Shown: positions 8,505-16,886, counted from the stretch's first letter. The stretch is 64,000 nt of DNA from Clostridiales bacterium SIT11 (GCA_001299455.1 CYUK01000003.1:1240001-1304000), one strand, 5' to 3'. Made by a program: numbers and translations. The notes: generated by a model not told the origin, from the letters alone.

Positions 8505-9362
8505 ATGAAAAAGTTTAACAAGGACTTAGCCGAAACCCTAAAGGGCGGCGTTATTATGGACGTTATTAATGTGGAACAAGCAAAGATTGCCGAAGAATCA
8601 GGGGCTGTAGCTGTCATGGCCCTAGAACGGGTTCCAGCAGATATTCGGGCTGCCGGAGGTGTTAGCCGGTCTTCCGACCCCCAAATGATTTGCGAAATTA
8701 TGGAAGCAGTGGATATTCCTGTTATGGCCAAGGTACGGATTGGTCACTTTGTGGAAGCCCAACTCCTGGAAGCTATTGGCGTGGACATGGCTGATGAAAG
8801 TGAAGTTCTTTCTCCAGCAGACGAAGTCAACCATATTAACAAGAATGAATTTGACATTCCCTTTGTATGTGGTTGCCGGAACCTGGGAGAAGCCCTTCGC
8901 CGAATCCAAGAAGGAGCTGCCATGATGCGGACCAAGGGAGAAGCAGGAACAGGGGACGTGGTTCATGCAGTCACTCACTTGAGAACTCTAAACCGGGAAA
9001 TTCAAGAAGTCAAGGCCCTTCGAGATGACGAAGTCTTTACCAAGTCCAAGGAACTAGGCGTTTCCTATGACCTCCTAGCCTATGTCAAAGAACATGGAAA
9101 ACTTCCTGTTGTCAACTTCTCTGCCGGTGGAGTGGCAACACCTGCTGATGCGGCCCTGATGATGCAACTAGGCGCCGAAGGTGTTTTTGTAGGGTCCGGA
9201 ATCTTTAAGTCTGGAAATCCAAAGCAAAGAGCCAGCGCCATTGTTAAGGCTGTGGCCAACTACAAGGATCCTAAGGTTATTGCTGAAGTATCCAAAAACC
9301 TAGGGGAAGCCATGGTAGGAATCAACGAAGACGAAATTGAAACCATTATGCGGAACCGGTAA
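8505..9362 (+). CDS. pdxS: Pyridoxal 5'-phosphate synthase, PdxS subunit
   Basis: The synthase subunit of DXP-independent PLP biosynthesis, combining ribose 5-phosphate, glyceraldehyde 3-phosphate and ammonia. The 285 residues form the conserved barrel, with D19 in VIMDV, the first Schiff-base lysine K76 in VMAKVRIGH, the second K144 in [12 protein letters not shown], and the phosphate loop GVFVGSGIF. The AAGGAGG site is well placed and a strong terminator follows. The glutaminase partner PdxT, normally the next gene, is absent here. PdxS can use free ammonia in vitro, but pdxT may lie elsewhere. A pyridoxamine-kinase-like gene at 56.6 kb would serve salvage. Confidence 0.96.
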   Translation: MKKFNKDLAETLKGGVIMDVINVEQAKIAEESGAVAVMALERVPADIRAAGGVSRSSDPQMICEIMEAVDIPVMAKVRIGHFVEAQLLEAIGVDMADESEVLSPADEVNHINKNEFDIPFVCGCRNLGEALRRIQEGAAMMRTKGEAGTGDVVHAVTHLRTLNREIQEVKALRDDEVFTKSKELGVSYDLLAYVKEHGKLPVVNFSAGGVATPADAALMMQLGAEGVFVGSGIFKSGNPKQRASAIVKAVANYKDPKVIAEVSKNLGEAMVGINEDEIETIMRNR

Positions 9363-9387
9363 AAAACCAATCCTTTCATAGGATAAG

Positions 9388-9420
9388 GCCCAGGAGGACT
9401 CCTCTTGGGCTTTATTTTTT
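9388..9420 (+). terminator. Terminator after pdxS
   Basis: GCCCAGGAGG pairs with CCTCTTGGGC (one G-U pair) around loop ACT, followed by TTTATTTTTT. Confidence 0.9.
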
Positions 9421-9514
9421 ATGGGGTTCCCTGTAAAATGAAAGGAAAAGAAAAGTTCTGGTAACTTTTTAGGTGATTGATTTTAGAAGGACAAGAAAAG
9501 ATTAGGGAGTATGT

Positions 9515-11122
9515 ATGAAAACTTTATGGACTTATGGAAAATTTTACCTAGAAAAAGGAAAATTTGCCCAAGCAATTTTAACAGAGGACGGTCGAATAAA
9601 AAAACTAGGAAAACTAGAAGACTTTGATCCAAAGGAGGCAGATCAGGTGGTGGACCTAGAAGGGAGAACTGTCCTTCCAGGCCTCAATGACTCCCACTGC
9701 CACATGTCGGCTGTAGGGAAAGCCATGATGGAAGTGGACCTAAACACCTGCCAGTCTGTGGAAGAATGTATTGAAAAAACCAAGGCCTTTATTGAAGACC
9801 ATCCCCAGTGGACCCAAGACTTTGTCCACACCATGAGCTGGAATGAAGACCACTTTACAGAAGGGGAGAAGCGTTCCTTAAACCGCTGGGACCTGGACCG
9901 AATGGCTACAGACCGGCCCATTATCCTGGAAAGGATTTGTGGTCATATTGGGGCTGCCAATTCCTATGTCATTGAAAAAATGGGAATTACCAAGGACACA
10001 CCGGATCCTAAGGGAGGAAAAATAGATCGGGACCAAGATGGAAATCCTACAGGAATTTTCCGGGAGCGGGCCCTGGAATGGGTCAAGAGTCTTTTAGGAA
10101 GGCCCTCTAAGGACTATGTCAAGACCTGTATGAAGCTGAGCCTGGACTATGCCTTAAGTGTAGGGATTACTTCAGTCCAAAGTAATGATATGAGCCCTTC
10201 CAATATTAAGGGCCACTATGAGAGCCTGCGAGATCTTTATGAAAAAGGGGAAGTCCAGACCCGCTACCGCCACCAGTTCTGTGTGGAATCTAAAAAAGAA
10301 TTGGAAGACTTGCTGGCAGGAGAGTTCCAAAATCCCATCTACCAGGGAAAAACCCTGACCATCGGCCCGGTGAAGATGTTTAAGGACGGGTCCTTGGGAG
10401 CTAGGACAGCTCTAATGAAGGAAGCCTATGCTGACGACCCTGGCAACCATGGAGTCCGGGTCCTGTCCTTGAAAGACCAAAAAAAGATGGTGGCCATGGC
10501 GGACCAAAGGGGCTTTCAAGTGGTGACCCATGTTATTGGGGACTTGGCCGCCCAGGAAACCATTGACGTCTACAAGGAATTTATTAAGGAAGGAAAAAAT
10601 CCCCTGGGCCATGGTCTCATTCATTTGCAAATTACAGACCAGGAAGTCCTAGATGATGTGGTTAAATTTGACCTTCCCGTCTATTTTCAACCAATTTTCC
10701 TGGACTACGATGTCCATATTGCAGAAGACCGGGTGGGCAAGGATTTGATGAAGACTTCCTACGCTTTTAAGACCCTGGCAGAGAGAGGAGTAAAAATCGG
10801 CTACGGAACCGACGCTCCTGTAGAAGACTTAAATCCCTTCCCCTGTATTTATGCCGCCGTTACTAGACAGGATAAAAATGGCTATCCAGAGGGAGGCTTT
10901 GTCCCGGAAGAAAGGGTGGCCTTAGAAACAGCCATTGACGCCTACAGCCTGGGATCGGCCCAGATGGAATTTATGGAAGGGGAAAAGGGCCGGATCAAGG
11001 AAGGCTATTTAGCGGACTTTATTGTCCTGGACCGGGACATCTTCTCCATTCCAGATGAGGAAATTAAGAACGTTCAAGTCCTAAAGACCATTGTTGGCGG
11101 CCAAGTGGTCTATGAAAAATAA
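9515..11122 (+). CDS. YtcJ-like metal-dependent amidohydrolase
   Basis: A 535-residue amidohydrolase-superfamily enzyme of the family-3/YtcJ branch. The N-terminal beta-sandwich leads to VLPGLNDSHCHM (about residues 53-64), whose HxH binds metal; IGPVKMFKDGSLGARTA is typical of YtcJ; THVIGDLA and GYGTDAPVEDL supply further metal and catalytic residues, and GRIKEGYLADFIVLDRD closes the sandwich. Family members hydrolyse N-acyl or cyclic amide substrates, but most, including YtcJ, have no known substrate. The start follows TAGGGAG. It is a single gene between the pdxS terminator and the panD promoter; a stop-proximal terminator of its own was not found. Confidence 0.88.
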   Translation: MKTLWTYGKFYLEKGKFAQAILTEDGRIKKLGKLEDFDPKEADQVVDLEGRTVLPGLNDSHCHMSAVGKAMMEVDLNTCQSVEECIEKTKAFIEDHPQWTQDFVHTMSWNEDHFTEGEKRSLNRWDLDRMATDRPIILERICGHIGAANSYVIEKMGITKDTPDPKGGKIDRDQDGNPTGIFRERALEWVKSLLGRPSKDYVKTCMKLSLDYALSVGITSVQSNDMSPSNIKGHYESLRDLYEKGEVQTRYRHQFCVESKKELEDLLAGEFQNPIYQGKTLTIGPVKMFKDGSLGARTALMKEAYADDPGNHGVRVLSLKDQKKMVAMADQRGFQVVTHVIGDLAAQETIDVYKEFIKEGKNPLGHGLIHLQITDQEVLDDVVKFDLPVYFQPIFLDYDVHIAEDRVGKDLMKTSYAFKTLAERGVKIGYGTDAPVEDLNPFPCIYAAVTRQDKNGYPEGGFVPEERVALETAIDAYSLGSAQMEFMEGEKGRIKEGYLADFIVLDRDIFSIPDEEIKNVQVLKTIVGGQVVYEK

Positions 11123-11179
11123 GGTTCTGAGAAAAATCTTATTTATTCTATAAAGTCCCAAGAAAATTTTTCAAAGACC

Positions 11180-11208
11180 TTTACAAGGGCCTCTTCCAAT
11201 GGTAAAGT
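11180..11208 (+). promoter_or_regulatory. Promoter of the panD leader
   Basis: TTTACA (11180-11185), a 17-base spacer and TAAAGT (11203-11208). Transcription would begin near 11215, right where the first stem of the structured leader begins. Confidence 0.6.
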
Positions 11209-11217
11209 AGGCCTAGT

Positions 11218-11336
11218 GGATGGTATTTGAAAGAAACTATACCCAAATTGCAAAAAACCAACCTTAGCCTAAAAAGGGCTAGGTGATTTTATTGTGTAAA
11301 TACCAACATCCATGGTCTCGGTCATGGATGTTTTTT
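11218..11336 (+). promoter_or_regulatory. Riboswitch-like leader of panD
   Basis: GGAT (11218-11221) and GGTATTT (11222-11228) pair with ATCC (11308-11311) and AAATACC (11298-11304), forming a closing stem with a 3-base bulge. It encloses a hairpin (11261-11269 with 11277-11284, loop near AAAAA). The closing stem shares 11308-11311 with the 5' arm of a terminator at 11305-11336, so the two cannot form together. That is the layout of a transcription-terminating riboswitch or attenuator. A structured 'pan' RNA motif has been described upstream of pantothenate genes in Firmicutes; I cannot confirm that this is a member. Confidence 0.55.
11305..11336 (+). terminator. Intrinsic terminator in the panD leader
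   Basis: AACATCCATG and CATGGATGTT pair around a loop of about six bases, followed by TTTTTT. It stands 80 bases before panD and would stop transcription from the promoter at 11180 unless its 5' arm is captured by the upstream stem. It also ends readthrough from the amidohydrolase gene. Confidence 0.85.
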
Positions 11337-11415
11337 CATGTGATGCGTATTGACAAGCCTTCTTTCAATGTGTTTGAATCCACAAATTTATCTTAACCAA
11401 AGAAGGGAAGTTTTT

Positions 11416-11811
11416 ATGGAAATTACAATGTTAAAAGGCAAGCTCCACCGGGCAAGAGTGACCCAGGCCGAGCTAGACTATGTGGGGTCCATTACCATTG
11501 ATGCCGACCTCATGGATGCAGCAGGAATTTATGAGTACGAAAAAGTCCAAATTGCCTGTCTAGAAAATGGCAACCGCTTTGAAACCTACACCATTAAAGG
11601 TCCTAGAGGGTCCGGCGTGATTTGCCTAAACGGAGCCGCCGCCCGGTGCGTTTCTGTAGGAGACAAGGTAATTATTATGGCCTATGCCTCCTGTAGCCCG
11701 GAAGAAGCCAAGACCCTAAAGCCCAAGGTAGTCTTTGTCACAGAAGAAAATGAAATTTTATCCGTCAAGGAATACGAAGAATATGGGGAACTCAGCCCCA
11801 AGGGGAAATAA
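11416..11811 (+). CDS. panD: Aspartate 1-decarboxylase
   Basis: Makes beta-alanine from L-aspartate for pantothenate and CoA synthesis. The 131 residues match the normal proenzyme length. Self-cleavage at Gly24-Ser25 (in DYVGSITID) generates the pyruvoyl cofactor; [20 protein letters not shown] is the conserved C-terminal core. The reading frame extends 22 codons upstream from a TTG, but the AAGAAGGGAAG site and homology fix the ATG at 11416. panB and panC are not in the window, so this gene is regulated alone through its leader. A strong terminator follows. Confidence 0.96.
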   Translation: MEITMLKGKLHRARVTQAELDYVGSITIDADLMDAAGIYEYEKVQIACLENGNRFETYTIKGPRGSGVICLNGAAARCVSVGDKVIIMAYASCSPEEAKTLKPKVVFVTEENEILSVKEYEEYGELSPKGK

Positions 11812-11813
11812 AG

Positions 11814-11853
11814 AAAAGAAGCTAGGTTTCGAGGAGAACCTAGCTTCTTTTCT
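11814..11853. terminator. Bidirectional terminator between panD and the GntR gene
   Basis: An AAGAAGCTAGGTT arm pairs with AACCTAGCTTCTT around TCGAGGAG, with T-rich sequence on the right and A-rich sequence on the left, so it can serve panD (+) and the convergent GntR gene (-). Confidence 0.85.
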
Positions 11854-12003
11854 TAAAAATCTATTAATCATATAAGCTATGAAAAATAACAGGGTGCATA
11901 TTTTTAGGAAAGCATTTATTTAGGTTAAAAAGTTAGATATTATTGAAGGCATGAATTTTTTATAAACGCAAGTATAAAGGTAGAAATTACATAGTTTCCC
12001 TTT

Positions 12004-12684
12004 TTAAAGATTTATGTCTGGAGTAAATTTTTTTACTAACCTTAATAAAATAAGCGAATTTAAGTTATTCATATGAGTTTCCATAGTTTGCACAGAGGTT
12101 AGTAAGTCTTTTCGAAGAAGAGCATTAAATATTTTTTGATGTTCAGAAACTGTATAAACAAATTGATTTTCATAGCTACAGAAGACATCATAACGATATA
12201 AGAGATCATAGTAATTTTGGATTAATTTTACCAACAATGAATTATCGGCGGACATGGCTATAAGAGAGTGGAATTCGCGATCTAATTTTAAAAATTCAGA
12301 GGGAGATTGATGGCCAGATATAAGCAATAGCTGGCTTTTTATATTTTGTTCGAGATGATGTGTATCATCATCATCCATATTTAAAGAGGCTAATTTAACA
12401 GATAAAACCTCAAGAGCCTCTCTTAATTGGAAAAGTTCTGTATAGTTTTTGATGCTTATAGGGGCAACTTTATTGCCAGCATCTTCATCATAAAAAACAA
12501 AGGATTCAATCTTAAGTTGTTTAATGGCCTCTCGGATAGGCGTTCTACTTAATTCATATTCTTCACTTAAGTCAACTTCTTTTAAGACTGTTCCTGGGGC
12601 TAAATTTAAAGTCATAATTCGATACTTAAGATCCTCATAAACTTCATAGGAAATGTTTTGTTTTAAATTGTTGAATTTTGTCAT
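12004..12684 (-). CDS. GntR-family regulator (FadR subfamily, FCD domain)
   Basis: A 226-residue repressor-like protein. The N-terminal winged helix (about 8-75) has the GntR signature (KEVDLSEEYELSRTPIREAI); the all-helical C-terminal part (about 85-210) is the FCD ligand-binding domain, with a conserved REFHSLIAM and the final helices carrying histidines (HQKIFNALL, METHMNNL) that bind metal or acid ligands in this family. It is divergent from the antiporter-amidohydrolase pair, and a palindromic operator sits between them, so it very likely controls that operon and itself. The gene is clearly AT-richer than flanking genes, like its two divergent partners. Confidence 0.9.
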   Translation of the reverse strand: MTKFNNLKQNISYEVYEDLKYRIMTLNLAPGTVLKEVDLSEEYELSRTPIREAIKQLKIESFVFYDEDAGNKVAPISIKNYTELFQLREALEVLSVKLASLNMDDDDTHHLEQNIKSQLLLISGHQSPSEFLKLDREFHSLIAMSADNSLLVKLIQNYYDLLYRYDVFCSYENQFVYTVSEHQKIFNALLRKDLLTSVQTMETHMNNLNSLILLRLVKKFTPDINL

Positions 12685-12706
12685 AGGTTCACCCCTTACT
12701 TGAATT

Positions 12707-12742
12707 CATGAATACATGTTTGTATACACGCATGTATTCATG
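12707..12742. promoter_or_regulatory. Palindromic operator for the GntR regulator
   Basis: CATGAATACATG (12707-12718) and CATGTATTCATG (12731-12742) form a perfect 12-bp inverted repeat with a 12-base spacer containing TTGTATACA, itself a half-symmetric GntR-like core. The right arm overlaps the -35 hexamer of the antiporter promoter, as expected for a repressor site. Confidence 0.75.
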
Positions 12743-12769
12743 GACATTAAATTCTCAAAATGATAGTAT
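12741..12769 (+). promoter_or_regulatory. Promoter of the NhaC-amidohydrolase operon
   Basis: TGGACA (12741-12746), 17-base spacer, TAGTAT (12764-12769). The -35 box overlaps the end of the operator palindrome by two bases. Confidence 0.6.
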
Positions 12770-12878
12770 GAAATTAAGAGAAAAGAAACGATTTCTTCTT
12801 AATTTTAACATAAAAGGGGGGATAAATACAGAGACATTAAAAATCTAGCTGATAGCCGATGTTTGAAGGGAGGATAAA

Positions 12879-14399
12879 ATGAATACAAATTTTGGAATTT
12901 GGGGTTTATTACCGCCATTTATAGCCATAGTTCTAGCGTTGAAAACAAAACAAACAATTATGTCTTTGTTTATAGCTGTTTGGGTAGGTGCTACTATGTT
13001 AGCAGGAGGAAATCCTTTTATAGGATTTGCCAACATAGTATCTGAATTTATGATTCCTGCCATTAGTGATAATGCATCAATGTTGATACTCATTACTCTT
13101 TCAGGTGGTCTCGTCGCTATGTTAAGAGAGACAGGTTCAGCACAAGCTTTTGCAAAAGCGATTACCCATAAGATTAATACCCCTGTTAAGGCCCAGGTCA
13201 CAACAGCCTTGAGTGCTTTTATATTTTCATATACAGAGCCTTGTTTAATCTTAGGAACAATTATGAGACCAGTTACAGATTTAGTCAGAGTTTCAAGGGC
13301 GAAACTGGCTTATATTTTAGATTCCATGGGTTGTAATTTAGCCTCTTTTTCACCAATTAGTAGTTATGGACCTTTTATAGCCGGGCTTATAGCAACTCAA
13401 CTAACAGCAGCAAAAATAAATACCAATGAATGGGGAATATGGTTAAAGATGCTACCCTTTAACTTATATAGTTTATTTGCAATGGTAACAGTGATTTTTG
13501 TTGCTATTTTGTCTTTGGATATTGAAAAAATGTATGTAGAAGAAAAAAGAGCAAGAGAAACAGGAAAGTTATTAGAAGATGGAGTGGAACCCTTAATTCC
13601 AGAAGTCAATACAGTTTTCCCAGAGGGATATGAACCTACAATTTTAAATTTTATTTTACCAATGTTGGGTTTATTTGTATCTATTTTTGCTACAATATTT
13701 TGGTCAGGAGATATTGTTGCAAATGGTGTTCGAGGTGCTTTTCTTAATGCAAATATTGTCTTGGCAATTTGCATGGGATTTCTAGGGGGCGGCATTGCGG
13801 CAGGCCTTGTAGGAGTTGTGAGTAAACTATACACTCCAGTAGAGGCGTTTGACCATTTCACAGGTGGAATGAGAGATTTATCTTTTGTTGCCTATATTTT
13901 AGTTTGTGCATGGTCAATTGGGGGAATAACGTCTAAAATGGAAGTAGGCTTATACTTATCTGGTGTTGTAGATCAATATCTAACTGCCGGCCTTGTACCA
14001 GCCATGATCTTTTTATTTGGTGCAATTATTGCGTTTTCAACAGGTTCATCTTGGGGGGTGTGGGCAATAATGATGCCAATTGCAATTCCAATGGCAATCA
14101 CTTTTAATATGTCTATTCCCTATGTTGTTGGCTCGGTAATCAGTGGAGGAATGTTTGGTGACCAATGTTCACCTATATCAGATACGACGATTATGTCATC
14201 AACAGGTGCATCCTGTAATCATGTAGTTCATGTTACAACTCAATTACCATATGGACTTTCTGTAGGTACTGGTGCCTTCTTAGGATTTTTATTTGGTGGA
14301 CTAACTGGTCAATACTATTTAAGTATACTCGTGGCAGGCGTAGTAAACCTAGGTATATTGAGTGTTCTTAAAGTTGTATCAAAAAGACGGTATGCTTAA
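12879..14399 (+). CDS. NhaC-family antiporter
   Basis: A 506-residue integral membrane protein with about 12 hydrophobic segments. MFGDQCSPISDTTIMSSTGA near residues 425-445 is the hallmark NhaC motif, and SYTEPCLILGTIMRPVTDL is also characteristic. NhaC proteins exchange Na+ for H+ or couple Na+/H+ to organic substrates such as malate-lactate. Since the gene is co-regulated with an amidohydrolase, uptake of that enzyme's substrate or export of its product is more likely than general pH homeostasis; this is inference. The start follows AAGGGAGG. Codon use favours A/T-ending codons, unlike the flanking genes. Confidence 0.88.
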   Translation: MNTNFGIWGLLPPFIAIVLALKTKQTIMSLFIAVWVGATMLAGGNPFIGFANIVSEFMIPAISDNASMLILITLSGGLVAMLRETGSAQAFAKAITHKINTPVKAQVTTALSAFIFSYTEPCLILGTIMRPVTDLVRVSRAKLAYILDSMGCNLASFSPISSYGPFIAGLIATQLTAAKINTNEWGIWLKMLPFNLYSLFAMVTVIFVAILSLDIEKMYVEEKRARETGKLLEDGVEPLIPEVNTVFPEGYEPTILNFILPMLGLFVSIFATIFWSGDIVANGVRGAFLNANIVLAICMGFLGGGIAAGLVGVVSKLYTPVEAFDHFTGGMRDLSFVAYILVCAWSIGGITSKMEVGLYLSGVVDQYLTAGLVPAMIFLFGAIIAFSTGSSWGVWAIMMPIAIPMAITFNMSIPYVVGSVISGGMFGDQCSPISDTTIMSSTGASCNHVVHVTTQLPYGLSVGTGAFLGFLFGGLTGQYYLSILVAGVVNLGILSVLKVVSKRRYA

Positions 14400-14425
14400 T
14401 ATTAGCTATATTAGGAGAGGAAATA

Positions 14426-15850
14426 ATGAAAAAAGTAGATATGTTAGTAACAGCTCCTTTCTTTTATACAATGGAAGGAGATGGGGTTGGTTTTAAAGAA
14501 AATGTAGTCATGGTAATAGATCGTGGACGTATTATTGACTTTGTAGATACAAAACAAGGTAAAAATTTATATTCCGCAGAAGAAGATATAGTTCTAGACC
14601 ACCACGCTGTTTTTCCAGGCTTTATTGACGCCCATATGCACACAGCTTGTAATGTGATGAGAGGACTAGCTCAAGATACAAATAATTGGATGATGCATGG
14701 ACTTCAGCCCTTTGAAAATGTGGCAACTTCAGAAGCAAGGGATGCAGGTAGCTATGTTGCAATTATTGAAGCGATAAAAGCTGGAACGACAACCGTAGGC
14801 GATTTTGAAAAAGACATGGAGAATGTATGTAAATTTATAGAGAAGGTTGGCGTAAGAGGAAACATAGCTCAAGTAGTCCGATCGGCTAAATACAAAGTAT
14901 ATAATCCAGGAGAATTGTATGAATTTGATAAGCAGGAAGGTGAAAAAAGCTTAAATAAAAATATTGATTTGTATAAAAGATGGAACAACAAAGATGGCGG
15001 TAGGATAAAGATTCTTTATGGTCCTCAAGGGGCGGACTTTGTAGAAGCAAGCATGTTAGAGAGGATTCAGAAATTAGCGAAAGACCATAAAACAAAAATT
15101 CATATGCATGTCCAACAGGGGGATAGGGAAACTTACCAAATTGAAAAAAGATATGGAAAAAGACCGACAGAGTATTTAAACGATTTAGGACTACTGGATG
15201 AGACCTTAATTGCTGTTCATTTAACGGACTGTAAGCCAGATGAGACAGAGATTATTGCAAAATCTGGCGCTTCAATGATTGTAAATCCAGGATCAATAGC
15301 TATTATTGATGGCATAGTTTGTCCTAGTGTAGAGTTCCAAAGGGCAGGTGGGTATGTAGCACTTGGGTCTGACCAAGCTCCAGGAAATAATTGTCATAAC
15401 ATCATTAATGAAATGAAAAATGTTGCTCTTTTTAACAAGATAAAATATAAAGACCCAGAAGTTATGCCTGCCTGGAAAGCATTAAGAATGGCAACTATTG
15501 AGGGGGCAAAGGCCATAGGATTAGGCCATGATATTGGATCATTAGAAATTGGAAAAAAGGCAGACTTTATTGCAATAGACTTAAAGCAACCATCTATGCA
15601 GCCAGTTTATACTTGGCCTATGAGAAACATTGTCCCCAATCTTGTATATAGTGCAAGGGGTCATGAGGTTGACCTATCTGTCGTAGATGGAAGGGTAATT
15701 ATGTCTAAGCAAAAAATCATAGGTATTGATGAAATGGACTACATTGACCAACTAGGCAACTATCCAGATGATTTAGGGCATAAGGCAGAAAAAGAATTTT
15801 TTGAGGTAAATGGAATAAATGCTCAGTTTATGAGAGAAGGAAAACTATAG
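14426..15850 (+). CDS. Amidohydrolase (AtzB/SAH-deaminase-like)
   Basis: A 474-residue enzyme of the chlorohydrolase/deaminase branch of the amidohydrolase superfamily. Metal ligands are visible: HMH in FIDAHMHTA (about 70-78), a histidine in IHMHVQQGD, a later histidine in AVHLTDC, and aspartate in ALGSDQAPGNN. The C-terminal ADFIAIDLKQPSMQPVY closes the sandwich domain. Related enzymes deaminate or dechlorinate N-heterocycles (SAH, thiomethyladenosine, guanine, triazines). The start follows TAGGAGAGG, 26 bases after the antiporter. The following transporter starts on its last base. The substrate is unknown; operon and regulator suggest a dedicated uptake and hydrolysis pathway. Confidence 0.82.
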   Translation: MKKVDMLVTAPFFYTMEGDGVGFKENVVMVIDRGRIIDFVDTKQGKNLYSAEEDIVLDHHAVFPGFIDAHMHTACNVMRGLAQDTNNWMMHGLQPFENVATSEARDAGSYVAIIEAIKAGTTTVGDFEKDMENVCKFIEKVGVRGNIAQVVRSAKYKVYNPGELYEFDKQEGEKSLNKNIDLYKRWNNKDGGRIKILYGPQGADFVEASMLERIQKLAKDHKTKIHMHVQQGDRETYQIEKRYGKRPTEYLNDLGLLDETLIAVHLTDCKPDETEIIAKSGASMIVNPGSIAIIDGIVCPSVEFQRAGGYVALGSDQAPGNNCHNIINEMKNVALFNKIKYKDPEVMPAWKALRMATIEGAKAIGLGHDIGSLEIGKKADFIAIDLKQPSMQPVYTWPMRNIVPNLVYSARGHEVDLSVVDGRVIMSKQKIIGIDEMDYIDQLGNYPDDLGHKAEKEFFEVNGINAQFMREGKL

Positions 15851-16689
15851 TGGGATTTTTATTAGGTGCTATTTTTTGTAATATTTTCATGACCTTTGTC
15901 CTAAAATATGCAGAGATGGACCCGGCCTACTCAAGAGGGGGCGCCTTAAGCTTTAACTACTTGCTGGCTACAGGTATTAGCTACTACCAGGTTGCCAGGG
16001 GGCCCATGCCCTTGACTTCAGGGTCCACAGGTGTCCTGGGTATGGGCCTTTGTAACGGAGTGCTTTTTATCCTGGCCCTCTATCTAATGCAAAAAAGTAT
16101 TGCCTTAAATGATGCGCCCCTGACCTCTACCTTTAACCGGATGGGGATTTTTATTCCCACGCTTGCCTCCATTCTTTTTTTCAAGGAAAGGCCCACTGGC
16201 ATCCAGGGCCTAGGTCTGGCCCTGGCCATGACTTGCATTGTCCTCTTAGTTTTCTTAAGGAAGAAAAAGTCTCCTGACTACAAGGCTTTGATTTACTTAC
16301 TGGTCACTAGTGGTTGCATTGATCTCCTCAATAAGATTTTTTCCGTCTATTGGGGAGAAGCCTATAAAAACCACTATGTTTTTTATACCTTTGCCGGAGC
16401 CCTCCTTGTGAGCCTAGCGGTCAATGGAAGAAAAAAGACCAAATACCGGATCAAGGATATGGTCTATGGATTTTTCATCGGCCTGCCCAACCAAATAAAC
16501 AACCTGATGTTGGTCAAGGCGACGATTCTCCTGCCAGGCTACCTGGTCTTTCCCGGTTACAGTGGGGGAATTATTATTTTGGTCAACCTAACCAATTACC
16601 TTTTATTTAAGAAAAAGCTTGGTCCCAAGGAGCTGGCCATTACCCTAACTCTTGTCTTTTCCCTGATTCTAATTGGGTCAAGCCTTTAG
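15850..16689 (+). CDS. DMT-superfamily (EamA-like) transporter
   Basis: A 279-residue protein with about ten membrane helices in two repeats, as in EamA/DMT transporters of metabolites. The first repeat ends near FLRKKKSPDYK (about residue 142), which joins the halves. The start is GTG, overlapping the previous stop by one base, with AGAAGGA at proper distance, so it is probably translated with the AT-rich operon upstream. Its own composition, except the first 50 bases or so, is like the rest of the chromosome, suggesting it is a resident gene now adjoining the AT-rich block. Substrate unknown. Confidence 0.78.
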   Translation: MGFLLGAIFCNIFMTFVLKYAEMDPAYSRGGALSFNYLLATGISYYQVARGPMPLTSGSTGVLGMGLCNGVLFILALYLMQKSIALNDAPLTSTFNRMGIFIPTLASILFFKERPTGIQGLGLALAMTCIVLLVFLRKKKSPDYKALIYLLVTSGCIDLLNKIFSVYWGEAYKNHYVFYTFAGALLVSLAVNGRKKTKYRIKDMVYGFFIGLPNQINNLMLVKATILLPGYLVFPGYSGGIIILVNLTNYLLFKKKLGPKELAITLTLVFSLILIGSSL

Positions 16690-16719
16690 AAAATTTTCAA
16701 AGGGCTTTAGCCTCCCCGG

Positions 16720-16748
16720 TTTACCTTTTCCCCCTTCTACGTTATAAT
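16720..16748 (+). promoter_or_regulatory. Promoter of the thiC leader
   Basis: TTTACC (16720-16725), 17-base spacer, perfect TATAAT (16743-16748). Transcription should start near 16755, just before the TPP aptamer. Confidence 0.8.
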
Positions 16749-16758
16749 AAAACAGAAA

Positions 16759-16882
16759 CCGAATATTTCTGTGGGAGCTTTGGCTGAGAGGAACCTCGAG
16801 TTCGACCATTTAAACCTGTAGGATAATGCCTGCGTAGGGAAGTAAATAAGACTCCTAAAGTATTCGGCAATACAAAGGAGGG
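16759..16882 (+). promoter_or_regulatory. TPP riboswitch (THI box) of thiC
   Basis: The conserved TPP aptamer elements are all present: GGCTGAGAGGAACC, then AACCTGTAGGATAATGCC and TGCGTAGGGAAGT. P1 is TATTT/AAATA. There is no terminator; instead CTCCT-AAA-GTATT-CGGC-AATAC-AAA-GGAG can fold so that the ribosome-binding site (16876-16882) is paired. CCGAATA (16759-16765) can alternatively pair with TATTCGG (16861-16867), which breaks both P1 and the sequestering hairpin. I therefore read it as translational: TPP bound, site hidden. The aptamer is certain; the switch mechanism is inference. Confidence 0.93.
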
Positions 16883-16886
16883 TTTT

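Noticed and set aside
11870-15890. Insertion sequence or integrative element boundaries around the AT-rich block
   Set aside because: No integrase, transposase, tRNA edge or flanking direct repeat could be found by eye; only composition supports transfer.
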